NCBI RefSeq assembly: GCF_018982885.2
Contig: NZ_CP081848.1
Location: 1,488,001 to 1,552,000, forward strand
Source: Polymorphobacter megasporae
GTDB taxonomy: Bacteria; Pseudomonadota; Alphaproteobacteria; Sphingomonadales; Sphingomonadaceae
Length of the DNA stretch: 64,000 bases
Direction of reading: 5' to 3'
The translations under genes and the position numbers were made by a program. Shown in pieces: positions 36,104-45,064 of the stretch; within the stretch, counting starts at the first letter, position 1; each line of letters starts with the position of its first letter. Below the pieces are notes generated by a model. It saw only the letters and a list, made by a program, of their open reading frames with translations, searched no databases and had not been told where the DNA came from.

Positions 36104-36654
36104 GCCGCATCGGCACCCTGCCGCGCGACGCGTGGCCGCCCGAGTTCGCGACGGCGATGGAGCGGATGACTGCCCCGGGGCGTGACCCGCTCGCGCTGTT
36201 TACCGCGGTCGCCCAGAGCCCGCGGGCCTGGGAGCGCTTTGCCGCCGCGTCAATGGCGGGCCCGTCGCCGCTGTCGATGCGCGACCGCGAGGTGGTGATC
36301 GACCGGACCGCCGCGAAGACCGGCAACGAGTATGAGTGGGGCATCCACACCAAGGTCTTCGCCAAGAAGGCCGAACTGACCCAAGAGCAGGTCCGTTCGA
36401 CGTTCGACGGTCATGCCGATGACGGCAACTGGACTGCGCACGACGCCACGCTCATCGCGACGGTCGATGCCCTGCTGGCGCGCAACCGGCTGAGCGACGC
36501 CGAGTTTGCGCGGCTGGCGGCCGAGTTCGACACCGCGCAGGTTCTTGAGATCGTCCAACTCGTTGCTTTCTATAACGGTATCGCGCTGATCGTCGGTGCA
36601 CTCGACCTTCAGCCCGAGGCCGGCATGCCCCGCTTCCCTGACAACAAGGATTAG
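36100..36654 (+). CDS. Carboxymuconolactone decarboxylase-family protein
   Basis: 184 residues from GTG 36100, overlapping the maoC-like stop by 4 bases. It has the all-helical CMD/AhpD fold ([51 protein letters not shown]). The CxxC of AhpD peroxidases is absent: the position reads NEYEWGIH, so a thiol peroxidase role is unlikely. The genuine decarboxylase role is also doubtful without other protocatechuate genes. Position between hydratase and thiolase suggests a step on the same acyl-CoA or ring-cleavage product. Confidence 0.88.
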   Translation: MSRIGTLPRDAWPPEFATAMERMTAPGRDPLALFTAVAQSPRAWERFAAASMAGPSPLSMRDREVVIDRTAAKTGNEYEWGIHTKVFAKKAELTQEQVRSTFDGHADDGNWTAHDATLIATVDALLARNRLSDAEFARLAAEFDTAQVLEIVQLVAFYNGIALIVGALDLQPEAGMPRFPDNKD

Positions 36655-36658
36655 ACCC

Positions 36659-37834
36659 ATGCGTGAAGCTGTCATCGTTTCGACCGCGCGGACCCCGATC
36701 GGGCGCGCCTTTCGCGGTGCATTCAACGCCTCGCCGCCGCCGATGCTCGGCGGCCATGCGATCAAGCACGCGGTCGAGCGTGCCGGGATCGACGGGGCGG
36801 AGGTCGACGACGTCGTCTGGGGCGCATCGCTCCAGCAGGGCGGACAGGCCCCCAATATCGCCCGGCTGGCGCTGCTTCGCGCCGGGCTGCCGACGAGCGT
36901 AAGCGGCCAGTCGATGGACCGGCAGTGCGCGTCGGGGATGATGGCGATCGCGACCGCGGCAAAGCAGATCATCGTCGACGGGATGCAGATTGCGATCGGC
37001 GGCGGGCAGGATTCGATCTCGATGGTCCAGACCAACAAGATGCGCATCGACCCCGATCCCGGCCTCCTCGCGATGCATTCGAACGTCTACATGCCGATGA
37101 TCGACACCGCCGAGGTCGTGGCCAAGCGGTACAGCATCAGCCGCGACCGGCAGGACGAGTATAGCTACCAGTCGCAGATGCGGACCGCCGCCGCGCAACA
37201 GGCAGGCCGGTTCGACGCCGAGATCGTGCCGCTGCCGTCGAGCATGGGCATGGCGAACAAGGAAACCGGCGAGGTCACGTTCCACGACGTCACGCTGACC
37301 AAGGACGAGGGCAATCGCCCCGAGACCACGCTCGAAGGCTTGAAGGGCCTCAAGCCGGTCCGCGAAGGCGGGGTCATCACTGCCGGCAACGCGTCACAGC
37401 TGTCGGACGGCGCGTCGGCGAGCGTGCTGATGGAAGCCGGCGAGGCGTCACGGCGCGGGCTGACCCCGCTCGGGCGCTACGTCGGCATGGCGTCGGCCGG
37501 GCTCGACCCCGACGAGATGGGCATCGGCCCGATCTATGCCGTGCCCAAGCTGTTGAAGCGCAACGGCCTGACGATCGACGACATCGACCTGTGGGAATTG
37601 AACGAGGCGTTTGCGGTGCAGGTGCTCCACTGTGCCGACGTGCTCGGCATCGACCAGGCGAAGCTCAACGTCAACGGCGGCGCGATCTCGATCGGGCATC
37701 CGTACGGCATGTCGGGGGCACGGCTGACGGGTCATGCGCTGATCGAGGGCAAGCGGCGCGGGGCGAAATATGTCGTCGTGACGATGTGCGTCGGCGGCGG
37801 CATGGGCGCGGCGGGACTGTTCGAAGTCTATTGA
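36659..37834 (+). CDS. Acetyl-CoA C-acyltransferase (thiolase)
   Basis: 391 residues from ATG 36659, 4 bp after the previous stop. Catalytic residues are Cys90 in DRQCASGM, His347 in AISIGHPYG and Cys377 in [15 protein letters not shown], so the enzyme is complete. The start [18 protein letters not shown] is typical. It likely performs the thiolytic step of a beta-oxidation-like pathway with its two upstream neighbours, although a dehydrogenase and an acyl-CoA ligase are not nearby. Confidence 0.95.
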   Translation: MREAVIVSTARTPIGRAFRGAFNASPPPMLGGHAIKHAVERAGIDGAEVDDVVWGASLQQGGQAPNIARLALLRAGLPTSVSGQSMDRQCASGMMAIATAAKQIIVDGMQIAIGGGQDSISMVQTNKMRIDPDPGLLAMHSNVYMPMIDTAEVVAKRYSISRDRQDEYSYQSQMRTAAAQQAGRFDAEIVPLPSSMGMANKETGEVTFHDVTLTKDEGNRPETTLEGLKGLKPVREGGVITAGNASQLSDGASASVLMEAGEASRRGLTPLGRYVGMASAGLDPDEMGIGPIYAVPKLLKRNGLTIDDIDLWELNEAFAVQVLHCADVLGIDQAKLNVNGGAISIGHPYGMSGARLTGHALIEGKRRGAKYVVVTMCVGGGMGAAGLFEVY

Positions 37835-37883
37835 GGAGCGGGCTGCTTACGACCGCAACGGTGCTTCGTGGGGCTGAAAGGTC

Positions 37884-37920
37884 ACACGAAGTTCACGGTT
37901 TTGAACATGCATTTTCGTGT
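37884..37920. terminator. Possible hairpin terminator after thiolase
   Basis: ACACGAA and TTCGTGT form an outer stem with a nested GTTCA/TGAAC pair, 50 bp after the thiolase stop. There is no T-tract, so intrinsic termination is only a possibility. Confidence 0.35.
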
Positions 37921-37954
37921 CTGACCTCCCCCTGCCTAAGGGCGGGACGGCATC

Positions 37955-38082
37955 TTCCCCTCCCCTTCAGGGGAGGGGCGAGAGACGCGCCTCTTGGCGT
38001 GGCCCGGGGGTGGGGGCTTTCTCGGGCGAAGAGCGCGCGGCGACTCCCCCACCCCCGACCCCTCCCCTGAAGGGGAGGGGAG
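37955..38082. repeat. REP-like inverted repeat (diverged copy)
   Basis: Arms CCCCTCCCCTTCAGGGGAGG and CCCTCCCCTGAAGGGGAGGG around a G/C-rich centre with GGGGGTGGGGG / CCCCCACCCCC. Related in design to 2418-2567 and 58668-58802. Confidence 0.8.
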
Positions 38083-38117
38083 CAGGAAGAGCAGGGAAGG
38101 GAGCCGACTAAGGCGGC

Positions 38118-38207
38118 GACCAACAATGAGAAAGAACACGGTGCCGGACCCGCGCGGCTCGACTCGCCGGGACCGTAACGTGTTCGCGGGGCTGTAGGAC
38201 AGCGGAA
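38118..38207. repeat. Dispersed repeat, copy B (inverted)
   Basis: Opens GACCAACAATGAGAAAGAAC and ends TGTAGGACAGCGGAA. It is the reverse complement, with diverged centre, of 29244-29333. Confidence 0.7.
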
Positions 38208-38237
38208 TCAAACGGCGATCGAACCGCCGCCCGCGCG

Positions 38238-38558
38238 CTACACTGCCTCGAAGATCGCCGCCTGCATCGTCGCCGCGCCGCGCCGCAGCGGCTTCAACTC
38301 TTCTTGATACTTCGCCGAGAACCAGAAGCTCTCCGCCGCGGTCCGCGACGGGAAATTGATCATCACCGCGCCGACGCCGTCGGGCCAGCCTTCGAGGCGA
38401 TTGGCCGGCTGGCCGTCGACCGTCACGACCCCGCCGTGCGCGGCATAGAGTCCCGACTCGGCGAGCGCCTTGGCATACGCCGCCATTTTCCGCGCATCGC
38501 TCACCCGCGCGGTAAGCAGCAGGGTGGCGGGCCTCGGCAGATTTTCGGTATCGTTCAC
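38238..38558 (-). CDS. DUF1330 family protein
   Basis: 106 residues from GTG 38558, with GGAG six bases upstream. DUF1330 proteins have a small ferredoxin-like (dimeric alpha/beta barrel) fold; here RVSDARKMAAYAKALAES, then NRLEGWPDGVGAVMINFPSR and ESFWFSAKYQEELKPLRRG match the family. Function unknown. It is divergent from the TonB receptor gene and convergent with the thiolase operon. Confidence 0.87.
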   Translation of the reverse strand: MNDTENLPRPATLLLTARVSDARKMAAYAKALAESGLYAAHGGVVTVDGQPANRLEGWPDGVGAVMINFPSRTAAESFWFSAKYQEELKPLRRGAATMQAAIFEAV

Positions 38559-38652
38559 GGCTGCTCCACGCTAGGTCGCTGCGGGGGCTATCGGCGGGCC
38601 GGCGGCATCTGTCAAAGACGGCGCGCGGCGGTTCAGTAGGGAATGCGACTTG

Positions 38653-41136
38653 ATGGTACGATATCGCCTGGTGACGACGACCGCCGTCATCGCCCTCGCC
38701 AGCGCCAGTTTCGGCGGGATAGCCTTTGCCCAGGCCGCGACGCCGGCCGCGACCGCAACTCCGGCGGCGACACCGCCGGCACAGGTCGCCCCCGCCCCAG
38801 ATGCCCCTATCGATGCAACGACGGTGACGAGCCTGTCGACCGACGTCCTCGCCCAGCGCGGCCTCGTTACGACGCGCGACGTGCTCGAGTACGTCCCCAA
38901 TTCGGTTAGCGCGTCATTCCCCGGCATCGGCGCGGGCAATATCGACTACATCCGCGGGCTCGGCACGACGTCGGCTGCACCGTCGGTCGGCGCCCCGGTT
39001 ACGACCTCGATCGATGGCATCTACCTGCCGCGGCAGTCGGCCAACAACTTCGGCTTCTTCGACATCACAGGCGTCGATGTCCGGCGCGGACCGCAGGGGA
39101 CGACGGGCGGGGCGAACAGCAGCGGCGGGAGCTTCGACGTCAATCTCGCCGAACCCGGCGACCGGATCGCGGGCTATTTCGAAGGCGGCTACGGCAGTTA
39201 CGAGCGCCGCGAATTCCGCGGTTCGCTCAACATTCCGTTCGGCACCGACATCGCAATCAAGCTGAGCGGATTCTACAACGACGACCACGGCTACGGCATC
39301 AACTCGACCACCGGGCAGCGTAATGACGACAGCAACGGCGCGGGCATCCGCGGTGCGCTGCGGATCAACGTCACCGACCGACTGAGCTGGAACGGATCGG
39401 TCGCATATCTGCGCAACGACGCCGATAATTTCGCAACCTCCGACTGCGATCCGCGCAACCCGTCGAACTGCAAGGGGCGCTTCCTGACGAGCGGGCTGCG
39501 CCAGGGCTATGACACGGCGCATCCGTCGCCGTTCACCGCGCTCGGCGTCACCGGCCGCAAGGCTGGCTTCGGCGCGCAGGACTATGCCGACACGACGTTG
39601 GCAACGTCGAAATTCCTGTGGGCGGGCGACGGCTTCAACGTCGCGGTCATCACCGGCTACGCCGACCTCAAGCAGAAATACGCCGCCGACCTGACCGACG
39701 GACGCCTCGTCCCCAGCGTCGCGACGCCGTTCCCGGCGGTGGCGGGCTATACCGCCGGCGGATCGACAACGCTAAGCGACGGGTCGACCCACCAGTTCAG
39801 CCAGGAGGTCCGCCTCGACGGCAAGGCGTTCGGCGGCTTCCTCGATTACGTCGTCGGGGCCTATTACTCCGACGAGGACGATACCACCGACGTCGCCGAC
39901 ATCCTGACCACCGCCGCCGCGCCCGCACCGCGCGGCAATCCGGGAGTCCTCGCCGACCGAACGCTCCGCACCTCGACCAAGTCGACCGCGGGCTATGCGC
40001 AGGTCGACGCCAACGTGACCGATGCGTTCAAGCTGACCGCCGGGGTGCATTACACTGACGAGCGCAAGACGCTCGGGGTCAGCGACAATCGTGCGGGCTG
40101 CCTGACGTGCCTCAACACCGCGAGCCTCGTCAGCGGCGGCATCGCCGTGCCGGTCAACCAGTCGACCAAGCTGTGGACCCCACGCGTCGCCGCCAGCTAC
40201 CAGCTACCCGGTGTCCTCGTTTTCGCCAGCGCGACGCGCGGCTTCACCGGCGGCGGGTGGAACACGCAGGCGATCGTCCCGCAGGCGCTGCTGCCGTACG
40301 CCGCGTCGCGCAACTGGACGTACGAGGGCGGGGTCAAGAGCGACCTGTTCGATCACCGGCTCAAGGTCGGCGTCACCGGCTTCTACATCGACGCGAGCAA
40401 CGTCGCGGTCCCCGTCACCGGCGTCGACCCGGCGTCGGGCGCGCTGTCGTATTCGACCGCAAGCGCGGGCATGCACAATTACGGGGCCGAGTTCGAAGCG
40501 ACCGCGACGCCGTTTAAGGGGCTCAACCTGTTCGCTAACCTCGGGTATCAGCACGCCCGCTACCGCGTGAACGGCGCGACCGGCGCCGATCGCTTCGGCA
40601 CGAAGGCGATCGCACAACAACAGGCCGACTGCCGCACCGAACTCGCCGCCAAGCGCGTTCCCGGCGCGCCGTTCGTCGACAACGCCCCCGATTGCGGCAG
40701 CGGGCTGGTTGCGGCCGATGGCTCGCTCGCGCGGCCCGACTACACGCCCGACTATAGCGCGGCGGTCGGCGGCACCTTCGACTATGCGATCCCGGCGGCG
40801 GGGATCATCCTTCAGCCCGGCGGCAGCGTGATCTACCGGTCGAGCTTCGACACCGGCGCGTCGAACGCGTCGCTGTACACCGGCGGGGTCACCGGCGGCA
40901 GCGGCATCACCTATCCGGCCAACCCGTTCGGCGGGACGCTCATCACCGGATCGCGCGCCAAGTCGTATGTCGTCGCCAACGCCGCGCTGGCGATGAAGAC
41001 CGACGACGGCAATTGGGTGCTCAGCATCGAGTGCAACAACTGCCTCGACCGCAACTATGTCGCGTCGAGCCTTGGTACGGTTGCGTATCTCGCGCCGCCG
41101 CGGACATGGCTGTTTCATGCCAAACGGACGTTTTAG
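38653..41136 (+). CDS. TonB-dependent outer-membrane receptor
   Basis: 827 residues from ATG 38653 (TTG 38650 is adjacent), with AGGGAA upstream. Signal peptide VIALASASFGGIAFAQA and an Ala/Pro-rich spacer precede the plug domain (VLAQRGLVTTRDVLEYVPN, TSIDGIYLPRQ, VRRGPQGTTGG). The rest is a beta-barrel ending in Phe (FHAKRTF), as outer-membrane proteins require. It takes up siderophores, vitamins, carbohydrates or other large ligands using TonB energy. The ligand cannot be inferred; no regulator or transporter partner is adjacent. Confidence 0.94.
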   Translation: MVRYRLVTTTAVIALASASFGGIAFAQAATPAATATPAATPPAQVAPAPDAPIDATTVTSLSTDVLAQRGLVTTRDVLEYVPNSVSASFPGIGAGNIDYIRGLGTTSAAPSVGAPVTTSIDGIYLPRQSANNFGFFDITGVDVRRGPQGTTGGANSSGGSFDVNLAEPGDRIAGYFEGGYGSYERREFRGSLNIPFGTDIAIKLSGFYNDDHGYGINSTTGQRNDDSNGAGIRGALRINVTDRLSWNGSVAYLRNDADNFATSDCDPRNPSNCKGRFLTSGLRQGYDTAHPSPFTALGVTGRKAGFGAQDYADTTLATSKFLWAGDGFNVAVITGYADLKQKYAADLTDGRLVPSVATPFPAVAGYTAGGSTTLSDGSTHQFSQEVRLDGKAFGGFLDYVVGAYYSDEDDTTDVADILTTAAAPAPRGNPGVLADRTLRTSTKSTAGYAQVDANVTDAFKLTAGVHYTDERKTLGVSDNRAGCLTCLNTASLVSGGIAVPVNQSTKLWTPRVAASYQLPGVLVFASATRGFTGGGWNTQAIVPQALLPYAASRNWTYEGGVKSDLFDHRLKVGVTGFYIDASNVAVPVTGVDPASGALSYSTASAGMHNYGAEFEATATPFKGLNLFANLGYQHARYRVNGATGADRFGTKAIAQQQADCRTELAAKRVPGAPFVDNAPDCGSGLVAADGSLARPDYTPDYSAAVGGTFDYAIPAAGIILQPGGSVIYRSSFDTGASNASLYTGGVTGGSGITYPANPFGGTLITGSRAKSYVVANAALAMKTDDGNWVLSIECNNCLDRNYVASSLGTVAYLAPPRTWLFHAKRTF

Positions 41137-41262
41137 GCCGTCATAAAATCGTCGCGCGGGGTAATTGCACCGAAAAGCAAAACGACTAAGGTTCCTCACA
41201 CGGAACAACGGCGATCATGGCCAGTTGGCACAAGCCCGACCGGGGCAGGGGAGACATTACTG

Positions 41263-41634
41263 ATGGCGACGACACCCAAGACCGCGAAGCCCGCTGCCGA
41301 CAAGGCACCGGCAGCCAAGAAGGCTCCAGCGGCCAAGAAGGCACCTGCGGCGAAGAAGGAAAAGGCCCCCGTCGACCCGAACGCGCCGAAGAAGGTCGAT
41401 GCGCTCCAGAAGCCACTCCAGCCCTCGCCCGAACTCGCAGAGATCGTCGGCAAGGACGTGCTTCCGCGCGGCCAGGTCGTGAGCAAGGTGTGGGAATATA
41501 TCCGCAAGCACAATTTGCAGAACCCCGCCGACAAGCGCGAAATCCTCGCCGACGAGAAGCTGAAGAAGGTTTTCGGGCGCGACAAGTGCACGATGTTCGA
41601 GATGAACAAGTATCTCGCCCAGCATTTGAAGTAG
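41263..41634 (+). CDS. SWIB/MDM2-domain protein
   Basis: 123 residues with GGGAG before the ATG. The N-terminal third is a Lys/Ala/Pro tail (repeats of AAKKAPAAKK), histone-H1-like and probably DNA-binding. Residues about 50-120 are a SWIB domain (LQPSPELAEIVGKDVLPRG, then VSKVWEYIRKHNLQNP and KREILADEKLKKVFG). SWIB proteins occur in eukaryotic chromatin remodellers, Chlamydia topoisomerase and many alphaproteobacteria; the bacterial role is unclear, likely nucleoid-associated. Confidence 0.92.
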   Translation: MATTPKTAKPAADKAPAAKKAPAAKKAPAAKKEKAPVDPNAPKKVDALQKPLQPSPELAEIVGKDVLPRGQVVSKVWEYIRKHNLQNPADKREILADEKLKKVFGRDKCTMFEMNKYLAQHLK

Positions 41635-41646
41635 GACCAAACGCGG

Positions 41647-41692
41647 CCCGCGATATCCGAGTAATGCCCTTGCATTATTCGGCTATCGCGGG
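41647..41692. terminator. Strong inverted repeat after SWIB gene
   Basis: Two 20-base arms (CCCGCGATATCCGAGTAATG and CATTATTCGGCTATCGCGGG) pair at 18 of 20 positions around a 6-base loop, 12 bp after the SWIB stop. No T-run follows. It may terminate or protect the transcript. Confidence 0.55.
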
Positions 41693-41787
41693 ACTCGCGG
41701 CAGGTCCGGCCGGCGAGTCGGTGCACCTTCGCGCCGAGCCCGACCGACGGCGCGGCTTTGCCGCGACCCCTTCCTAACTACCCACCC

Positions 41788-42141
41788 TCAAGCCACCCGC
41801 GGCCCGACCGCGAACCCCCGCACCGGGGAGCAATCCGGCAGTACGATATACCGTGCCGCCCCCGATCGCCGCACCGCGATCCGCAACTCCCCCACCGCAG
41901 CGCACGGCCGGTAGGTCCAGACGAATTGCCACTCGTCGGAATATTCGAGCACGCGCCGATTGCCGAAATGCCCCGCCGGCTGCCCGGTCTGCCCGGCATA
42001 AGCGGTGAGCAGCCGCGTCGCCCGCGTCTCCGCCTCCGCCCGGTCGATCCGCGGCACCCGCGCGAACCGCAACGCCAGCCAGCCCGCAACGACCAGTATC
42101 GTCAGCGCCAGCGCAAAGCGGATGATCGCGCCGCGCGTCAT
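41788..42141 (-). CDS. Hypothetical membrane-anchored protein
   Basis: 117 residues from ATG 42141 (MTRGAIIRFALALTILVVAG), giving one N-terminal membrane helix and a periplasmic domain of about 95 residues (EWQFVWTYRPCAAVGELRIA, YIVLPDCSPVRGFAVGP) with two Cys. An in-frame TTG at 42204 would add 21 residues. I do not recognise the family. It follows gshB on the same strand by about 100 bp. Confidence 0.65.
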   Translation of the reverse strand: MTRGAIIRFALALTILVVAGWLALRFARVPRIDRAEAETRATRLLTAYAGQTGQPAGHFGNRRVLEYSDEWQFVWTYRPCAAVGELRIAVRRSGAARYIVLPDCSPVRGFAVGPRVA

Positions 42142-42242
42142 CGCGTGGTGACGGTCGCTAACGAGAGGCGCGGCGCTGGCATGGTCCCAAGTCTGCCCTG
42201 CCAAGCCCAGGCGGAACAGCGCGTTGTTGCCGCGCCCCCGGC

Positions 42243-43193
42243 CTAGCCGCCGATCCGCGCTTTGATCGCATCCCAGATCAGCCCCGGCGTGTCGGTGCCG
42301 TTGAAGCGGTCGATCGCGACGATCCCGGTCGGCGAGGTGACGTTGATCTCGGTCAGATAGCCCGCGATGACGTCGATGCCGACGAACACCAGTCCGCGCC
42401 GCTTCAACTCCGGCCCGATGCGCGCGCAGATTTCCTCCTCGCGCGGCGTCAGCGCGGTCGCGTGCGCGGCACCGCCGGCGGCGAGGTTCGAGCGGATTTC
42501 GCCCGCTTTCGGCAGGCGGTTGATCGCCCCGGTGGCGATGCCGTCGACGAGGACGATGCGCTTGTCGCCCGCCGAGACGTCGGGCAGGAACTTCTGGACC
42601 ATGAACGGCTCGGGCCAGACGTGGCTGAACAGTTCGACGAGCGCGGCGAGGTTGGCGTCACCGGTGCCGACGTGGAAGACTGCGGTCCCGGCGTTGCCGT
42701 AGAGCGGCTTGACGACAACCGCGCCATGTTCCTCGCGAAACGCCGCCGCCTCGTCCAATCGCCGCGTCACCATCGTCGGCGGCATCAGGTCCGGATAGCC
42801 GAGGACGAATAATTTCTCGGGCGCATTACGGACCTCGGCGGGGTCGTTGACCACCAAGGTCTCGCCGGCAACGCGCTCGAGCAGATGCGTCGCGGTGATG
42901 TACGCCATGTCGAACGGCGGGTCCTGCCGCATCAGCACGACGTCGGTATCGCGCCCCAAATCGATCGTCGTCGTCTCGCCGGTCCAGCGGAAATGCGCGC
43001 CCGCGGTCCGCTCGACCGTGAGCGGGCGGGCACGCGCGCGGACCCGGCCCGCGACATAGGTCAGGTCGGTGCTCAGATAGTGCCACAGCGTATGGCCGCG
43101 CGACTGCGCCTCTAGCATCAGCGCAAAGGTCGAATCGCCGCCGATGTTGACGGTTTCGATCGGGTCCATCTGGACGGCGACGGTCAGTGACAT
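42243..43193 (-). CDS. gshB: Glutathione synthetase
   Basis: 316 residues from ATG 43193 (MSLTVAVQMDPIETVNIGGD), the standard start. The ATP-grasp enzyme joins gamma-glutamylcysteine with glycine. Motifs: LMRQDPPFDMAYI, VVVKPLYGNAGTAVF (ATP-binding), FMVQKFLPD, GDKRIVLVDG, and YLTEINVTSPTG. A longer in-frame reading upstream has no family support. gshA is not in the window, as is common. Confidence 0.96.
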   Translation of the reverse strand: MSLTVAVQMDPIETVNIGGDSTFALMLEAQSRGHTLWHYLSTDLTYVAGRVRARARPLTVERTAGAHFRWTGETTTIDLGRDTDVVLMRQDPPFDMAYITATHLLERVAGETLVVNDPAEVRNAPEKLFVLGYPDLMPPTMVTRRLDEAAAFREEHGAVVVKPLYGNAGTAVFHVGTGDANLAALVELFSHVWPEPFMVQKFLPDVSAGDKRIVLVDGIATGAINRLPKAGEIRSNLAAGGAAHATALTPREEEICARIGPELKRRGLVFVGIDVIAGYLTEINVTSPTGIVAIDRFNGTDTPGLIWDAIKARIGG

Positions 43194-43257
43194 GCAGGCG
43201 GCTCCCGTGGCGTGAGCCGCCGTCGTAGACCCTCGCTCGGGCTTCGCGCCAGTGGGT

Positions 43258-44109
43258 CTAGCTCGGGCTGCGCGCCAACGCTTCGAGCGCGGCGCGAATC
43301 CGCCCGCGCACCGCGGTGTCACGCGTCGTCTCGAGCATCGCGCCGAGCGACATCCGCGCCGCGCCGACCGCACCGGTCAGCTGCTCGAGCCGGGCGCGCT
43401 CCCACCACAGGCCGGTGAAGCCCGGCGCAATCAGCGTCATCCGTTCGTGGAGGGTCAGCGCGCGGGCGACATCGCCGCCGCGCCGCGCGCGTGTCGCTTG
43501 GTTCGACAACAGCCGGACGAGCGTCGCGCGGTTGCTCAACGCGGTAAGATGGTCGGCGTCGAGCGTGGCCGAGCCGCCGAGCACGCGCGTCAGCACTGCG
43601 TTGAGGCCGGTCGGACCGAGCAGGCGGCCGCCGTCGAACGGATCGACCAGCTGCGCGACAGGGTCATGGCCGATGCGGACGAGGACGTGCCCCGGCAGTC
43701 CGAGCGGATCGGCCGCCCAGCCGACGCGGCGGGCGAGTGCGACGTACAGGATCGACAGCGTCACCGGTAGGCCAAGCTTGCGGTCGAGCAGTTCGAGCAG
43801 GTCGGCGTTGCGCGGGTTGTCGTAATCCTGCGCGTCGCCGGTCATTTCTTCGGACTGGGCGATGAGTTCGGTCAGCGCGCGCGCGCGGCTGCGCGGTGTC
43901 GTCAGCCCCGCCGATTCCCGCTGAAGGCGGAGCGCCATGCCCGTCAGGCGGGCGCGGGCGGTGTCGAGCGTCGCGCGTGTGTCGTTGGCGGGCTGGTCGG
44001 CGGCGGCGAGCAGCAGCGCTGCATCGGCTAGATCGATCGCGGCGTCGTCGACAAGTCCCAGCCGGGCCAGGTCGCTCGTTCGCAGCATCACGTCACTCGC
44101 GCTAGCCAT
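43258..44109 (-). CDS. SirB1-like transglutaminase-related protein
   Basis: 283 residues. Matches the SirB1/Transglut_core2 family: YDNPRNADLLELLDRKLGLP, then SILYVALARRVGWAADPLG and GHVLVRIG. The usual Cys-His-Asp triad is not evident (no Cys in that region), so it may be a non-enzymatic relative. The C-terminus has TPR-like Ala/Leu helices. Role unknown; it sits 65 bp upstream of gshB on the same strand. Confidence 0.85.
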   Translation of the reverse strand: MASASDVMLRTSDLARLGLVDDAAIDLADAALLLAAADQPANDTRATLDTARARLTGMALRLQRESAGLTTPRSRARALTELIAQSEEMTGDAQDYDNPRNADLLELLDRKLGLPVTLSILYVALARRVGWAADPLGLPGHVLVRIGHDPVAQLVDPFDGGRLLGPTGLNAVLTRVLGGSATLDADHLTALSNRATLVRLLSNQATRARRGGDVARALTLHERMTLIAPGFTGLWWERARLEQLTGAVGAARMSLGAMLETTRDTAVRGRIRAALEALARSPS

Positions 44110-44191
44110 CGCCTCGGTCCCTTCGCGTCACCCTGCCTGTCGTTCCCCAAGTTGTTACAGATTGGAGTGACAATCGCGGCTTGTCGAGCGG

Positions 44192-45037
44192 CTATCTGGA
44201 CTTGAGTTCGAGGGCACGCGCGTAAACTGTCTTTCGTGCCACACCGAGCGTCGCGCTGACCTCGGCGACCGCAGCACTGAGCGGGTGCGACACCATGGCA
44301 GCGATAAGCGCGGTGTCGAGATCGGCGGCGGACGGCGCGACCGCCTCGCCCGGCGGCCCCACCACGATCACGACTTCACCGCGCGGCGGCGCTTCGGCGT
44401 AGCGCGCGCTGAGGCCGAGCAAAGTGCCGTCGACGGTTTCCTCGAACTTCTTGGTGATCTCGCGCGCGACCGCCGCCGGGCGGTCCCCCAGCCGCTCCGC
44501 CAGCAGCGCGAGCGTCGCCGACGTCCGCGGCCCGGACTCATAGAATACCAAAGTTGCGCGGACCGCGCCGAGCTCGTCGATCGCCGCCGCCTTCGCGCCG
44601 GCCTTCGCGGGAAGAAAGCCGGCGAACAGGAAGCGGTCGGTCGGCAATCCAGCGAGCGTCAGCGCAGCAACCGCAGCGCAAGGCCCGGGAATCGTGATGA
44701 CTTCGATCCCGGCAGCGCGGGCGTCGCGGACGAGCTTGTACCCTGGGTCGGAGATCAGCGGGGTACCCGCATCGGAGACGAGGGCGACCGCGTCGCAGCG
44801 CATTCGCTCGATCAGCGCGGGGCGGACCGCATCGGCATTATGGTCGTGGTACGGCTGCATCGGGACCTTGGCATCGATATGAGCCAGCAGCTTGGCAGTG
44901 ACGCGCGTGTCCTCGGCGGCGATCAGTGCGACACCCGCAAGGATCCGCGCGGCACGCGGGGACAGGTCACCGAGATTGCCGATCGGGGTTGCGACGATGT
45001 AGAGGCCGGGCGACAACGTGCCGGTTAACAAGGCCAT
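44192..45037 (-). CDS. rsmI: 16S rRNA (cytidine-1402-2'-O)-methyltransferase
   Basis: 281 residues from ATG 45037 (MALLTGTLSPGLYIVATPIG), which gives the same leader length as E. coli RsmI; ATG 45064 is possible but abuts the divergent gene start exactly. RsmI methylates C1402 in the decoding centre. The SAM tetrapyrrole-methylase fold shows TPIGNLGDLSPRA, IAAEDTRVTAKLL, VSDAGTPLISDPGYKLV and GPCAAVAAL. The divergent LpoA-like gene shares its promoter region. Confidence 0.94.
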   Translation of the reverse strand: MALLTGTLSPGLYIVATPIGNLGDLSPRAARILAGVALIAAEDTRVTAKLLAHIDAKVPMQPYHDHNADAVRPALIERMRCDAVALVSDAGTPLISDPGYKLVRDARAAGIEVITIPGPCAAVAALTLAGLPTDRFLFAGFLPAKAGAKAAAIDELGAVRATLVFYESGPRTSATLALLAERLGDRPAAVAREITKKFEETVDGTLLGLSARYAEAPPRGEVVIVVGPPGEAVAPSAADLDTALIAAMVSHPLSAAVAEVSATLGVARKTVYARALELKSR

Positions 45038-45064
45038 GTCTTCAGTGGTCGAGGGAGATTCCAT

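Larger units (their letters stand above)
37835..38237. other. Intergenic region with repeats
   Basis: 403 bp between the thiolase and the convergent DUF1330 gene. It holds a hairpin (37884-37920), a REP-like palindrome (37955-38082) and one copy of the dispersed repeat (38118-38207). No gene is supported. Confidence 0.75.
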
